Source: a virus. Taken from it: 26,630 nt of DNA. The position numbers were made by a program, and so were the translations under genes. The stretch spans positions 1 through 26,630 of the IMG/VR virus record IMGVR_UViG_3300046002_000481; one strand, written 5' to 3'. The notes under the pieces were generated by a model. It searched no databases, was not told the origin of the DNA, and saw only the letters and a program-made list of their open reading frames with translations. Below, piece after piece: positions 13,822 through 24,300 of the stretch (the stretch's first letter is position 1; each line of letters begins with the position of its first letter).

Positions 13822-14598
13822 TGGAACAAAAACAATGTTGTCAGTAGCAAACAAAACAGATCCACTTACCTTTTCTACAACATTTGGATACCCGCCAATT
13901 TCTGGAGGTTTTATAAAATTAATATTTGATCCAGGGGTATAAACGCTAAAGTTAAAAGAACTATCTATTCTTGATACCTTTTTTATTCCTGAAAATAAAG
14001 AGTAGTCAATTTCTGATCCGTAAGTAATTTGATTGTTAAAACTTATATTAACATAATCTCCAACAGATAGGGAGTGTGATCTTGCTAAAAAGTATTGGAG
14101 GTAGTTGCTAGTTCTGCTTACGCCATCTATATTAATTGGTGTATTTGAAACAATAGGGTACTCTGGAAGTTTTACCATTAGTTGCAATCCATAATAGGAA
14201 AGGCTATTAAATGACACAAGATCCATAGGTTTTTTTGCTATGGTTAAAGAGTTAGTGCTTTTTCTTCCTAGATATTGAATTGCATCATAAGAATATAATG
14301 TTGCAAAAGTTCCTTCTGTTATAGTTTTTAAAATATATCTAACATAAACATCAAAGTTTTGATTGATGTCGGAACTATACCAAAAGGCATCTACCCTATT
14401 ATTTCCTTGTGAATAAGCATTATAAGATGCTGAAGCAGAAGAAAAGTTTATCTGCTCTAGTGCTCTCTTAACCTCACCAATTACTGACCAATCAGAATAT
14501 AAGTTTTTATTTCTATTTAAAACTCTATATCTTAATTTGTTAGTTAAGGCTGTAGAAAGGTCTGGCAAATCAGATTTTGAAATAACGACCTTAGCCAT
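13819..14598 (-). CDS. Minor tail / baseplate-type protein
   Basis: A 259-residue protein. The N-terminal SDLPDLSTALTNKLRYRVLNRNKNLYSDWS is typical of proteins presenting fibronectin-like strands in tail tips. Residues about 170-225 contain ARSHSLSVGDYVNISF followed by a Gly-Ile-Lys-Lys-Val and Ser-Phe-Asn-Phe-Ser-Val-Tyr pattern, a small beta domain also seen in the upstream 467-residue protein. It starts with an ATG overlapping the upstream stop (TAATG) and sits in the run of tail genes, so a virion role is likely. No enzymatic motif is seen. Confidence 0.7.
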   Translation of the reverse strand: MAKVVISKSDLPDLSTALTNKLRYRVLNRNKNLYSDWSVIGEVKRALEQINFSSASASYNAYSQGNNRVDAFWYSSDINQNFDVYVRYILKTITEGTFATLYSYDAIQYLGRKSTNSLTIAKKPMDLVSFNSLSYYGLQLMVKLPEYPIVSNTPINIDGVSRTSNYLQYFLARSHSLSVGDYVNISFNNQITYGSEIDYSLFSGIKKVSRIDSSFNFSVYTPGSNINFIKPPEIGGYPNVVEKVSGSVLFATDNIVFVP

Positions 14599-16001
14599 TA
14601 GACAATGTTCACCCCAAACCTATATTCTATGTACCCTTGAGAGTTTTCTGTTTTTTCAATTGGTTGAGCAGCGTCATAAGAGTTTTTTAATTTTGAATAA
14701 GCAACCATCCCATATAGTGGATTCTCTGTGTTTTCATTGTCTAATCTTATTCCATCAAAAGCTACATAAGATCCGTCGTAGTTGGAAGCACTGTTTAGTG
14801 TCTGAGCATAAATTTTTAATCCGTCAACACGAGCCCAACTAAAATCTGCTCCTGTACTAAAGTCTTTAATTTGTTTTGAAATAACAACATATCTTGATGC
14901 AGATAGTTCACCAGAGGTTAGGAGCTCTGTTGCTGTTGCAATCTGACCACTTATACTGTCAAGGAAATCAAATCTTAATCTAGTTTTTGCAGGAGGACTT
15001 TCTGCATCTATATTTTTAGATAATACGCTTAGCGCAAACTTTATATAATCCTCTGGAGAGTTTTTGCTAGCATTCAATCTTAATGACGTAGTAAAAATAT
15101 GTTTTTGTACACCAGAGAACTCCATGGAGTCGTTGGAAAAAGTTGTCATATTTCCTGGAACAACTAGGCATCTATCATAAAGTCTGGAGTTTTCATATCT
15201 AGTTTTTCTTTCATAAAAAGTAAAAGCTTCATTGTTAGAATTAATGAATAATGCATAAGCAGCAGAACCCGTTACTGGATCTAGAAATGTTGCAGAGCTA
15301 ACGTTTCCAGATGTGTCTGCAATGCTATCTGTTACAAGACTTATTGCGTTATCACTTTCTACTAATGATGCAGAAACATTTTTATAAACCCACCCTTCTG
15401 TTGTTAAAAAACCCGAAAGAATTCTGCTATCGTAGTTAAGGGCTAAGCTATTGTTTGAGGATGGATATAGGGCAATCTCAGTCATTTGATACCTTTGGTC
15501 TGATGGTAGTTGACCTTTAAAAACAATTCTTTCTCTATCGTATGATGCTGTTCCTGTGTCAGAAGCACTAGCACTCCAGCTTGCTGGGGTAGCCGATGCA
15601 GAAGTAAATGTTTGAGAATAGGTTATTTGATTTGATGTTGTAGTATCAACTACATAAATGCCTTCTTTAATATCGTTTGAAGTATTGGAGAGGCTAAAAT
15701 CTATGGTTACTGAATCCCCCAACTTCATACCGTGGGGTCCAGCTAAATCAACTGTAACTACGCCATTGGTTTGTTGCCAGGAATCTATGTCAATAACAAT
15801 GTTGTCACTAACTAGTCCACGAGAAGTCACTGGAATCCTAAAAGCCTCAAAATCCATTGATTGTTTTGTAGTGGATGACTGATCTGTCTCGTCTAAATCT
15901 AAAGGAGTGGCTCCAACTCCTACTGAGATATAAGCTGCATACTCAGGAGACTGCCCCAAAAGATATTTAGTTATGATATTGTTTCCCTTATTAGTAATCA
16001 T
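14598..16001 (-). CDS. Minor tail protein, probable receptor-binding or fibre subunit
   Basis: A 467-residue protein rich in Ser, Thr, Asn and beta strand. Its first 60 residues (ITNKGNNIITKYLLG, AAYISVGVGATPL, FEAFRIPV) and a later RYQMTEIALYP resemble the baseplate-attachment domain of tail fibres. Residues about 80-130 hold a small beta module with GPHGMKLGDSVTIDF and GIYVVDTTTSNQITYS. The rest (about 220-440), with SWARVDGLKIYAQ and YVAFDGIRLDN near the end, resembles a jelly-roll carbohydrate-binding fold. It is coupled to its neighbours by a short overlap and TAATG. The virion role is likely; the receptor role is inferred. Confidence 0.72.
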   Translation of the reverse strand: MITNKGNNIITKYLLGQSPEYAAYISVGVGATPLDLDETDQSSTTKQSMDFEAFRIPVTSRGLVSDNIVIDIDSWQQTNGVVTVDLAGPHGMKLGDSVTIDFSLSNTSNDIKEGIYVVDTTTSNQITYSQTFTSASATPASWSASASDTGTASYDRERIVFKGQLPSDQRYQMTEIALYPSSNNSLALNYDSRILSGFLTTEGWVYKNVSASLVESDNAISLVTDSIADTSGNVSSATFLDPVTGSAAYALFINSNNEAFTFYERKTRYENSRLYDRCLVVPGNMTTFSNDSMEFSGVQKHIFTTSLRLNASKNSPEDYIKFALSVLSKNIDAESPPAKTRLRFDFLDSISGQIATATELLTSGELSASRYVVISKQIKDFSTGADFSWARVDGLKIYAQTLNSASNYDGSYVAFDGIRLDNENTENPLYGMVAYSKLKNSYDAAQPIEKTENSQGYIEYRFGVNIV

Positions 16002-16452
16002 TTTCCCTCACACTATTAATTTTACCATCTGTTTCAATTTGTAGTTCAACAAATTCTGTTTCTTTTATATTTTCAAATTCAATTACAAGGTTGTCTCCAT
16101 CAAAATAAACGTTTGTCAAAAGGTTGCTTGGTGGAAGTAGTTCATTGCTTGAGTAGAATTTATCTTGAGGTATTTTGCTAACTAATTTAATTGAAAACTG
16201 ATCAAAGATGGATTTGTAAGATGCCTTGTTTGTAAGTATAAATGATGGGTCAAAATCAATTGCTATCTTTTTTAAGTTTATTATTGTAGAGTATGACAAG
16301 TTTATTCCAGAGATAGTGTCGTGCCTTACTAGGTTTATTAAACTTGTTCCCCCAATCTCTTGAAAAAGAAATTGTTCTATTTCTGCTACGCTCACAGATT
16401 GAGAGCTTATGTTTACAATATCTCTTGATGGAATTTTTATTGCATCTGTCAT
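15991..16452 (-). CDS. Small minor tail / adaptor protein
   Basis: A 153-residue protein between the large hub protein and the fibre-like protein. It opens with a helix bearing SVSVAEIEQFLFQEIGG, followed by a LVRHDTISGINLSYSTIINL segment and a C-terminal beta section (NVYFDGDNLVIEFEN and FVELQIETDG). There are no recognisable catalytic residues. Its length and position suggest a connector joining the fibres to the tail tip. The ATG overlaps the preceding stop by four bases. Confidence 0.65.
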   Translation of the reverse strand: MTDAIKIPSRDIVNISSQSVSVAEIEQFLFQEIGGTSLINLVRHDTISGINLSYSTIINLKKIAIDFDPSFILTNKASYKSIFDQFSIKLVSKIPQDKFYSSNELLPPSNLLTNVYFDGDNLVIEFENIKETEFVELQIETDGKINSVRENDY

Positions 16453-19400
16453 ATTATTTCAACCACCTTAATTGATTGGCCTGGGCCGTCCAAGGATCTT
16501 GAATATGATATATCCTGAACGACAAACCTAGTCTCTGGATCAACATATTCTATTTCACCTGGCATCATATAGTCTATTGTAACAATATCTCCAAGTTGCA
16601 AATGGGGCATTGGAAAGGTATTGATAACTATTTCTCTTCTGGGTTCCATAGTCTTCTCTATTAACCATCCCATTAAACTATTTGCATCATCTTCTGATTG
16701 AATATACATAGACTCTAAGCTAAACTCTTTTAGCCCGTACCTAGATCTGCTTGCTTTAATTTTATTATATTTTTGTAGACTAATGTTGGGAGAAGTGATT
16801 TCATTACCTTGGTAAGAGGGGTCTGAAAAATTAGAAAGTTTATTAAAGTATTTATCTACAGATAAAACTTGTGTTGTATTCTGAGTAAAAGTTATTCCTA
16901 AGATTCTTAAATAATTTCCTGTAGTTTCGTCTAAGACAATTGCCTTGTCTGATGAATTAAAGACCAAAAACTCAGATTCATAAGCCCCTCCGTAAAATTT
17001 AGAAACTGTGTATCCTCTGTCATTAGAAAATGTTCTAGCAATTTTTGAATAAAAGGAGGGGTAGGCTAAGTCATACTTAATGTTAAAGTGAGCACACTCT
17101 CTCATAATTGTTCCAAACTCCTCAAAATAAACTTTGTATTGAGTGTTTGTGTCTGGACTAATGCCTGTTAAATATGTTGATTGAACCATTCCAGAAATGG
17201 CATATTTTCTAAGAAATTCGCTAGTAGATATTCCATTTTCATCAAAGACGTTGTTGGCTTGAGATATTTGACTATTTGTATTTTTAGCAACAAGATCATC
17301 TAGTGCATACATGTTTTCAAACATGCAGTGAGAGCTTCCTCTAACAAATAGAGCCATGGATGTGTTGATAGGCAATGGATTTGTGTCATTAACTATTTGA
17401 ATAAGTATGTTATTTATGTATAAGTAAAATTTTATTCCCCCTCCGCTTAATGATTCGTATTCAACAGACAAGTCATAAACTGTAGACTCTTCAGTGGTAG
17501 CAATCCTATCTTGACCGACAAAGAATCCAGAGTCAACAAGGATGTTTGACAAGCCTCCCCAAAGTTTTATTGGAGTGGCTGGAGAGCTAGCAGTATCTCC
17601 AACTTTTACATTTTTATTTACTTTGTAAAATATTATATTATGCAGTGTTGAATTTACTTCTTCAGAATCATCTGATTGAATATAGCTGTCTATGTTTGTT
17701 TCATTTAGTGATGCAATCTCAAAATAATACCCGCTACCATTGGTTGGGTCTACCATAATACCCATTCCTCCAGAACTTGCATTAACACCAAATGAGCTTG
17801 GATTACTTGGTGATTGCAAAGAAAAATAATTACTTGATCCATTTGAAATTTGACCAGAGTTTCTATTGACTTTTCCAACAATCCTCATTCTAGTTCCAAA
17901 ACTTCTAAAAGAAAAATTACTAGACAGGTCTTTATAAACATAAGAAACAAAATCTCTGGGGCTGGGAACAATTGGGTCTGATGCTGGTCCAGTAATAACG
18001 AGTGCAGAGGATTGAACTGTTCCAGATTTTGTCACCAAAAGATTGTTTACTTCTCCATCAGAAAAAACTTTTGAAGACATAAAGTTTTTTATTATTCCAT
18101 TTCTTTTAGACTTTCTGGCAACAGTATTTATTTCTGGTAACTCAACTCTCTGTGTGGTGCTTATTGCTGGGTTGACTATGCTTGCTGTAGGCTTGTTAGA
18201 AAAAATAAGATCTGAGTACATTTTTAAACCATAGGTATTATTATTGTCTGACCAATAAGGATTGAGACCTGCGGAATGGGAAGTTATTTCTGTTCCAAAC
18301 TGGTTTCTTCCATGAACCCTTACATTTCCATTCTTTAATATTGCAGACTCATTTACATTTTCATAATATGGCTCAGAGTATATTCTTACCCTACCCGTTG
18401 GAAACATCTTTCCATTAAAAGCTAGGCTGCCAAAGTACTTCTGATACTCTTGGTTGCTTGATATCCAAACCACTGGTTCAGCGGAAGATGGGACAGAGTA
18501 TTCAACAGCATCAAATCTAATAATTTCTCCATTGGCGTATAAATAACCTTGAAATCTTGGAAGCCAGTAAACGCTTTCTCCAAAATCAATAACGTTATTA
18601 ACCACTTGACGATTTGCAACATAAGGAGCACTTGCACTAATTGGGTTGTTTAATGCCATGGCTCCCAGGGCGTAGCCACTTGAGACCTTGTTAGCTTCGT
18701 TAATAGTCTTGGTTTCATCAGTTGCTGCAACCTCCCACAAAAGAACTGGCTTATATTTATAAACTCTTTCAGAATCTAGTTTTAACATTGAAGATAGGCT
18801 AGAAACTTCTCTCTGAATGTATCTAATGGTATACATGATTTGTCCACTATTAATAATTCTTGTTTGATTATCTGAGATTGATTCAATGTTTGCAATCGTG
18901 TCATCGTTACCCAAAAGAACCATGTCGGTTTCTCTGTCGGTAGCATCTGGGAATAAAAACTCTTTTGACATAACAATAAAATTATTGTATTCATCAAAGA
19001 ACATTGCAGTTTGTGTAGCAACAGCCAGTCTTTGTAAGATCTCTGCAACGCTTACATTTGGTTCTACAAAAAAGAACGGAAGGATGGGGTCGTTTGCTGA
19101 TGTAATATTTCTAAAAGAGTAATTACTAAATCCTATATAATCTAGCATTGTAGATATGGCATAAGTTAGGGTAGTTTCTTGGGTAAGAACACTTGGAGCA
19201 TTTGTTGTTTCTAATCTAAAAAACAGATCCCTTAAGGGAATAGATATTGTTGAGTCTCCCCCAGATGGTCTTGGAAATTCTTCTGCATAAAAAGTTTTAA
19301 TAGGAACATATTTATCATAGCCATTTACATTTAGGATTGTTTCGTATATAACAAACTTAGTGTTTTGTCTTGCGTATTCAGATACAAGGCTTCCCGTCAA

Positions 19401-20744
19401 GCCATTAAAAACATTAGCTTCTGTAAAAATGTTATTAAAGTTTGCAATGCTAATTGCTCCATTTGAAACTGAAAGAGATCCTACAGGAAGGCCCATGCTT
19501 TGATTTGCAATAGACTTTGTTATATCAAAGGACTCTGTATAATTTGAAAGGTCTACTACTAGTCTGGGAGATATTTCTATAACATCTAGTGAAGAATCTG
19601 AAGAGTTCATTGTTTTTACAACTACTCTAATCCCTCTTATTTGTTCAAACTCTGTAAAAAAATTCTCTCCATTAACTGTGTAGTAGATTGGATCTGATGG
19701 CTCTGTTACTGTTCCATTAGTCTTAACGATAGTTTCTTCATATAAGGACCATCCATAACTAACACTAGAGGTAGTCCATTCTGAACCGTCCCATATTTTT
19801 AATACACCTTGTGGGTTTGAGTCATCATCAACAATATATGCATAGCCCACAAGAGATCCCTGGTTGGGAAGCAAGGATGTAGTTGTTCTTCCAAGATAAG
19901 TAAATGTTGTAGCAAATCCTATTGGGACTTTGATTCCATAGAAAATTTCTAAGTGACCATCTTTGGGAATTATTGGAGAGTCGTCTAGTCTTAAAGAGTT
20001 TTCATTAAACTCAATTGCATCTACCCAAGAGCTTCCCTTTAGTACTTGTATTTTAAATCTTTGTGGAACTGTAGCGTTTGAGTATGCAAAGAGAGGGTCT
20101 TCAATTACTAAATCCCCTGAAGTTCTCATGCTGCCAAGGTTAACTGATCCTACGTTTGTTTGAATCTTTACAACAATTCTATTTGCATTTACAGGATTCT
20201 TATAAACAATAAATGGACAGGCATCATCAATACCATACCCATCTATCCCGATAGCAGCGGGAGTTGAAATTCCTCTCTCTGTTCCATTTTCTGTTCTGTA
20301 AGAACTCCAATATTTAAAGTAATCATTACGAGAGGGCATGTAGTATCTTGGCCTATCGCCAGATCTAACATTGTCAATATATGATCCCGCTAAAAATCTT
20401 GCTTTATTTATTCCAGACCTTGGTCTAAATGGAAGAAGGCAGTCTCCCAGAGAGTAGTACAAGTCTTTTGTTTTATCTACAACAGAAAAATTTTCATCTT
20501 CAGTATCTGAGTACTCTTTGTATGAAAGCTCAGCTTCTGTATAGTAGTCTCCAGTATCAAACTCATCGTATGTAGATATTGCTTCCAGGAACTTTGCTTC
20601 TGTCCCAAATGGGCGGTAGCGATAGTTTCCAACTCTAGAAACATTATCTAAATCATTTAAATTAAACTCAGCTAAGATAAGAGAGGATATCTTTAATGAG
20701 TGACTATTGGAAAACGCATCTTGTAGGTCTGAGTCCTCAAACAT
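16449..20744 (-). CDS. Large minor tail protein, hub (gp27/Tal-like) with concanavalin-like insertion
   Basis: A 1431-residue tail-tip protein. The N-terminal third is beta-rich. Around residues 505-600 comes a hub-like block (RDLFFRLETTNAPSVL, then AEILQRLAVATQTAMFFDEY) typical of gp27-like baseplate hub and tail-associated proteins. Residues about 940-1140 read as a concanavalin/LamG-like sandwich (FRSFGTRMRIVGKV, YYFEIASL, GGIKFYLYINNILIQIV, MFENMYALDD). The last 100 residues return to the hub pattern (GWLIEKTMEPRREIVINTF, then LQLGDIVTIDYMMPG), as in actinophage gp37-like tail proteins. It probably closes the tail tube and contacts the host surface. Domain limits are estimates. Confidence 0.78.
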   Translation of the reverse strand: MFEDSDLQDAFSNSHSLKISSLILAEFNLNDLDNVSRVGNYRYRPFGTEAKFLEAISTYDEFDTGDYYTEAELSYKEYSDTEDENFSVVDKTKDLYYSLGDCLLPFRPRSGINKARFLAGSYIDNVRSGDRPRYYMPSRNDYFKYWSSYRTENGTERGISTPAAIGIDGYGIDDACPFIVYKNPVNANRIVVKIQTNVGSVNLGSMRTSGDLVIEDPLFAYSNATVPQRFKIQVLKGSSWVDAIEFNENSLRLDDSPIIPKDGHLEIFYGIKVPIGFATTFTYLGRTTTSLLPNQGSLVGYAYIVDDDSNPQGVLKIWDGSEWTTSSVSYGWSLYEETIVKTNGTVTEPSDPIYYTVNGENFFTEFEQIRGIRVVVKTMNSSDSSLDVIEISPRLVVDLSNYTESFDITKSIANQSMGLPVGSLSVSNGAISIANFNNIFTEANVFNGLTGSLVSEYARQNTKFVIYETILNVNGYDKYVPIKTFYAEEFPRPSGGDSTISIPLRDLFFRLETTNAPSVLTQETTLTYAISTMLDYIGFSNYSFRNITSANDPILPFFFVEPNVSVAEILQRLAVATQTAMFFDEYNNFIVMSKEFLFPDATDRETDMVLLGNDDTIANIESISDNQTRIINSGQIMYTIRYIQREVSSLSSMLKLDSERVYKYKPVLLWEVAATDETKTINEANKVSSGYALGAMALNNPISASAPYVANRQVVNNVIDFGESVYWLPRFQGYLYANGEIIRFDAVEYSVPSSAEPVVWISSNQEYQKYFGSLAFNGKMFPTGRVRIYSEPYYENVNESAILKNGNVRVHGRNQFGTEITSHSAGLNPYWSDNNNTYGLKMYSDLIFSNKPTASIVNPAISTTQRVELPEINTVARKSKRNGIIKNFMSSKVFSDGEVNNLLVTKSGTVQSSALVITGPASDPIVPSPRDFVSYVYKDLSSNFSFRSFGTRMRIVGKVNRNSGQISNGSSNYFSLQSPSNPSSFGVNASSGGMGIMVDPTNGSGYYFEIASLNETNIDSYIQSDDSEEVNSTLHNIIFYKVNKNVKVGDTASSPATPIKLWGGLSNILVDSGFFVGQDRIATTEESTVYDLSVEYESLSGGGIKFYLYINNILIQIVNDTNPLPINTSMALFVRGSSHCMFENMYALDDLVAKNTNSQISQANNVFDENGISTSEFLRKYAISGMVQSTYLTGISPDTNTQYKVYFEEFGTIMRECAHFNIKYDLAYPSFYSKIARTFSNDRGYTVSKFYGGAYESEFLVFNSSDKAIVLDETTGNYLRILGITFTQNTTQVLSVDKYFNKLSNFSDPSYQGNEITSPNISLQKYNKIKASRSRYGLKEFSLESMYIQSEDDANSLMGWLIEKTMEPRREIVINTFPMPHLQLGDIVTIDYMMPGEIEYVDPETRFVVQDISYSRSLDGPGQSIKVVEII

Positions 20745-21325
20745 TAAACTTCCTCAAGACTAACAGATATGTCCCACATGTCATAATTTGTTCCGCCACG
20801 TTTAATTACGTCATGGTCAAATGAGGAAAAGAATACCTGTAAAACTTGATTATATTCTGCTAAATGACCATAGGTATTTTCAGTAAACTCATTGTATTTA
20901 TCATATGCAAGAAGGATATAAAACGATCCTGTATGATTTTCATACCAATTTACAATGTCTACGCCTCCAGCTCCTAAGTCTGCTGTGAAATCTTCTACAT
21001 TGTTGGTCAATACGCCAAGATCAGAAAATGTTGCAGATGCGGAAAATGCACGGGAAGGCAAAAGATTCCATGAAAAAGAAAGTCTCTGTTTATCTGCTAT
21101 GTGATAAGATCTCATTGTTCCATTAATCATTCTCTTTTTGCTTTCTATTCTTTCGCAAGATATAGAAAGCTCTGATCTATTGTGATCAGAAAGAATTATA
21201 AAATCTTCAAATTCTGTACCAGTTGGAACAAATTTGCCATTGCTTTTTTCATATGCATCAGCCCATACAATTGCTTGGGGTCTTGAATAAGCAGATCTTC
21301 CAGCCATATATAAACTATTAGCCAC
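20744..21325 (-). CDS. Distal-tail-like minor tail protein
   Basis: A 193-residue beta-rich protein immediately downstream of the tape measure, the usual place of the distal tail protein (Dit). It shows repeated strands, with TMRSYHIADKQRLSFSWNLL at about residues 70-89 and YDMWDISVSLEEV at the end. These fit the ring-forming tail-tube-derived fold of Dit and tail terminators. The start is GTG at 21325; AGGAG lies 11 bases upstream, and the gene overlaps the tape measure by eight bases. Position and length support the call; sequence alone does not prove it. Confidence 0.65.
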   Translation of the reverse strand: MANSLYMAGRSAYSRPQAIVWADAYEKSNGKFVPTGTEFEDFIILSDHNRSELSISCERIESKKRMINGTMRSYHIADKQRLSFSWNLLPSRAFSASATFSDLGVLTNNVEDFTADLGAGGVDIVNWYENHTGSFYILLAYDKYNEFTENTYGHLAEYNQVLQVFFSSFDHDVIKRGGTNYDMWDISVSLEEV

Positions 21326-24300
21326 GGATGTTATTACTCCTTATACCTTTATTTTCAGTCATTTTAATCTTTTGCATTACGGCGTTTGCTACATCATTTG
21401 CATCCATGTCGGAGCCATTTAACGTTACGTTTACATTATAATTATACATTGATCCAGACTTTTCTGTTTTATTAGAAGAATTGAAAGAGTTAGTTTTCAT
21501 AGTTGGGAAAACTTTTTGATTAATCATGGCACGAAAATCATTTAGTTTATCTGCGTTGAATCTGTTTGGCTCAACGGCTAAGCGTGCTCTATCTTTTTTA
21601 TTTTGATTATTTATCGCAAAAATTTTATCCAAAGCATCTTTTAATGAAGAAGCATCTTTATCATTAGGCACAGGCATTATGCTTACGTCTGGTTTTCTAG
21701 GCATGGGCATTATGCTTGCGTCTGGTTTTCTAGGCATGGGCTGTATTCTAAAAATAGGCTCAAGACCTGAACGTAACCTATCTTCTTTATTCATTACTGG
21801 CTGTATCAACCGTTGTGTGTACTCGTATGGATTTTTATTAATTTTATTTAATCCTCCGCGAGCAGCATTCTGAACAGCATCCTTTAATGAAGAGGAAGAT
21901 TTCTTTTCAGTTATCCTCATCATATCCATATCTCTTTTTCTACGAGCATATTCATCATTGTTTTTATCAAAATTTTCTTTTGGAAAAACCTGTCCATTCA
22001 AAGATTTTAATAAAGGTCCATATTGTTCTGCAACTCTTTTTCTTACAACAAATTCCCCTGGGGTGAGGAGGGCTGGAACCTTGTCTGTCATGCCTCTTCC
22101 AGGAACAGTAGATCCATATGCATATTTCTTTGCTGATCCTCCATACATCATTCCTGGAGCACGTTCTGTAGATCCTTTATAATTTACCATTCCACCCATA
22201 GCATAATTAGAAATAAAACCACCAAAGGCTCTGCGTGCCGCAGAGTTTGCTCTTAGTGCTGCTGCATTTTGTGCTGCTCTTTGTGCATCTGCTGCTCTTT
22301 GTGCATCTGCTGCTCTTTGTCTTTCTGCTGCTGCTGCTCTGGCGATTGCCTGTCTTGTTGCTTCTGCTCTTGCCGCCGCTGCCGCTGCTTGTGCTGCTCT
22401 TTCTCTTTCTGCTGCTGCTTTTGCTCTGTCTTGTGCTGCTCCTGCATCTATTGCTCTTTGTCTTTCTGCTGCTGCTGCTGCTGTATTTGCTGCTGCTTTT
22501 GCTCTGTCTTGTGCTGCTCCTGCATCTATTGCTCTTTGTCTTTCTGCTGCTGCTGCTGCTGCTTGAAGCCTTGCTGCTTCTGCTTTTTGTGCTGGCGATA
22601 GTCCTGATGCTGGTGCTGGTGGTCCTGGTGGTCCTACTGGTGGTGTATTAACAGAATTCGATCCCCCGCCACCGCTACCGCCGAGGTGCCCGCCACCAAT
22701 GGTTAGGGCTGGACCAGCTGGATTTAAAAGCATCCCGCTTTGACCAATAGGGTAAGGGTCGGGTGCTGGCTGTGCTGGTGCTGCTTTTTTCTCCTCATCA
22801 TTAGGTCCTAAAATAATGTTGTTTAAACGTGACTCTTCCTCTTTAGCTAGCTTTAGCAAACGAATAAGATTTTCCATTTCAATAGCTGCACTACTATATT
22901 TTCCTTTAAGTTTATCTGCTTCAACATTTATCATACCTTGCAATTTATATATTTCATTTTCAGCAGGTAGTATTTTAGTACTCTGAATTGTATAAATATC
23001 ATCCTGAATCGCTCTTTGTCTCATCTGAAGATCTTCAATATCTTGATTAATCTTTTTCTTTTGTTTTTCTATTTCAAGAATTTGATTTTGAATATTTTTA
23101 ATTGCAAGGTCTTTTTGTGATTCAAGGGCTGATCTGGCTTCTTCTCTGCTTTGTCTGGCAAGTTCTTGTGACATTCCCAAAACACCTTGGGCTGCAGCAG
23201 CAACGTCACCACGGGAAAGGGCTTGAGCAACATCAAGTTGCCCCTGCTTAAGCTTTGCAATATTTTCTTCTTTTCTATACACTTCATCAAGGGCTTCAAT
23301 TTGAGCATCATATGCTTCAGAAGTTTTATCAGATAATTCTTGAAGTTTTTCAATTTGATCATCAAGAGGTTCAAGTTCTCTTTGTTTAAGCTCGATGGTT
23401 CTACCAATTGCATCAATCTCTTGTTGCTTTACCCTGACAAGTTTTTGTTGCCCATCAATAATTTTTTGTTGAACTTCAACCTGATCTTCAAGTGGTCTTA
23501 TCAAGTTAATCTCTTCGATTTGACGATTTAGATCATTTATTTCCATAAGGTTGTCGCGTTTTTCTTGTTCAAGTCTGCCTGGATCTCTAGCATATTCTGC
23601 TGCTTTTAATTTATTATAAGCATCTGTAAAGAGTTCTACCTTTCCAGTAGCATCCCCTGCTTTTAATCCCGCTGCTGCCAGTGCGGTAGCTAACTCTGGA
23701 GTTTTTCCTTCATTAATAAAACCTAGTTCTGCAACTAATAATGATGTTTGAGTTTTCATGTCAACCATAGACCCTGAAATCTTTTGAGCTTGATTTATTA
23801 TAGGAGCATCTCTTTCTGCTGCTTCCCTCTCTCCTTTAAAAGCTTCTAATTCTTTATTAATCTCCCTTTTTTCTTTTTTACTTGTTCCTTTATCTTTTAG
23901 TTTTCTTCTTAGCTGTTGGGCATAAAGAAGATCTTCATCAGAAATAAGTTGTCTAATAGCATCTATGTCGTCTGCATACATACCCTTGTTTGCTAGTTGT
24001 TTATTATATTTTGAGGAGAGAGCAGTTTTTTTAGATTCTTTAACTAATGCTTGTGGAGTTAATGCTGCCATTGCTGCGGCGTCTGAAATCTTTGTTTTTT
24101 CATAATCAGCATATGCTGCCCTGACTTTTTCAAGTCCACCCTTGATAAGTTTTAATCCAGCCTTTCCTTGAGACCTTAAATATTCTAAAAATTCAGGTGC
24201 AAATGGGCCAGCTATAAAGTTTTTAAATCCTTTTTCATTTTGAAGATTTGATATACCTTTAAAGGTTTCCCCTGATAATTTTGCTTGTTCTTTAAGTTGT

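Noticed and set aside
22410-22561. Regularly spaced repeats as a CRISPR array
   Set aside because: Only two long copies occur, in frame inside a coding region, with no distinct spacers between them.
22269-22601. A Cys-rich plus-strand open frame (110 codons)
   Set aside because: Cysteines come from TGC/TGT in the third reading of the same triplet repeat, antisense to the tape measure gene; this is a repeat artefact.
22235-22651. A 138-codon plus-strand open frame rich in Leu, Val and Phe, looking like a membrane protein
   Set aside because: It is the antisense of the Ala/Arg-rich repeats of the tape measure gene. The composition is simply the reverse reading of GCT/GCA-type codons, and it has no ribosome site.
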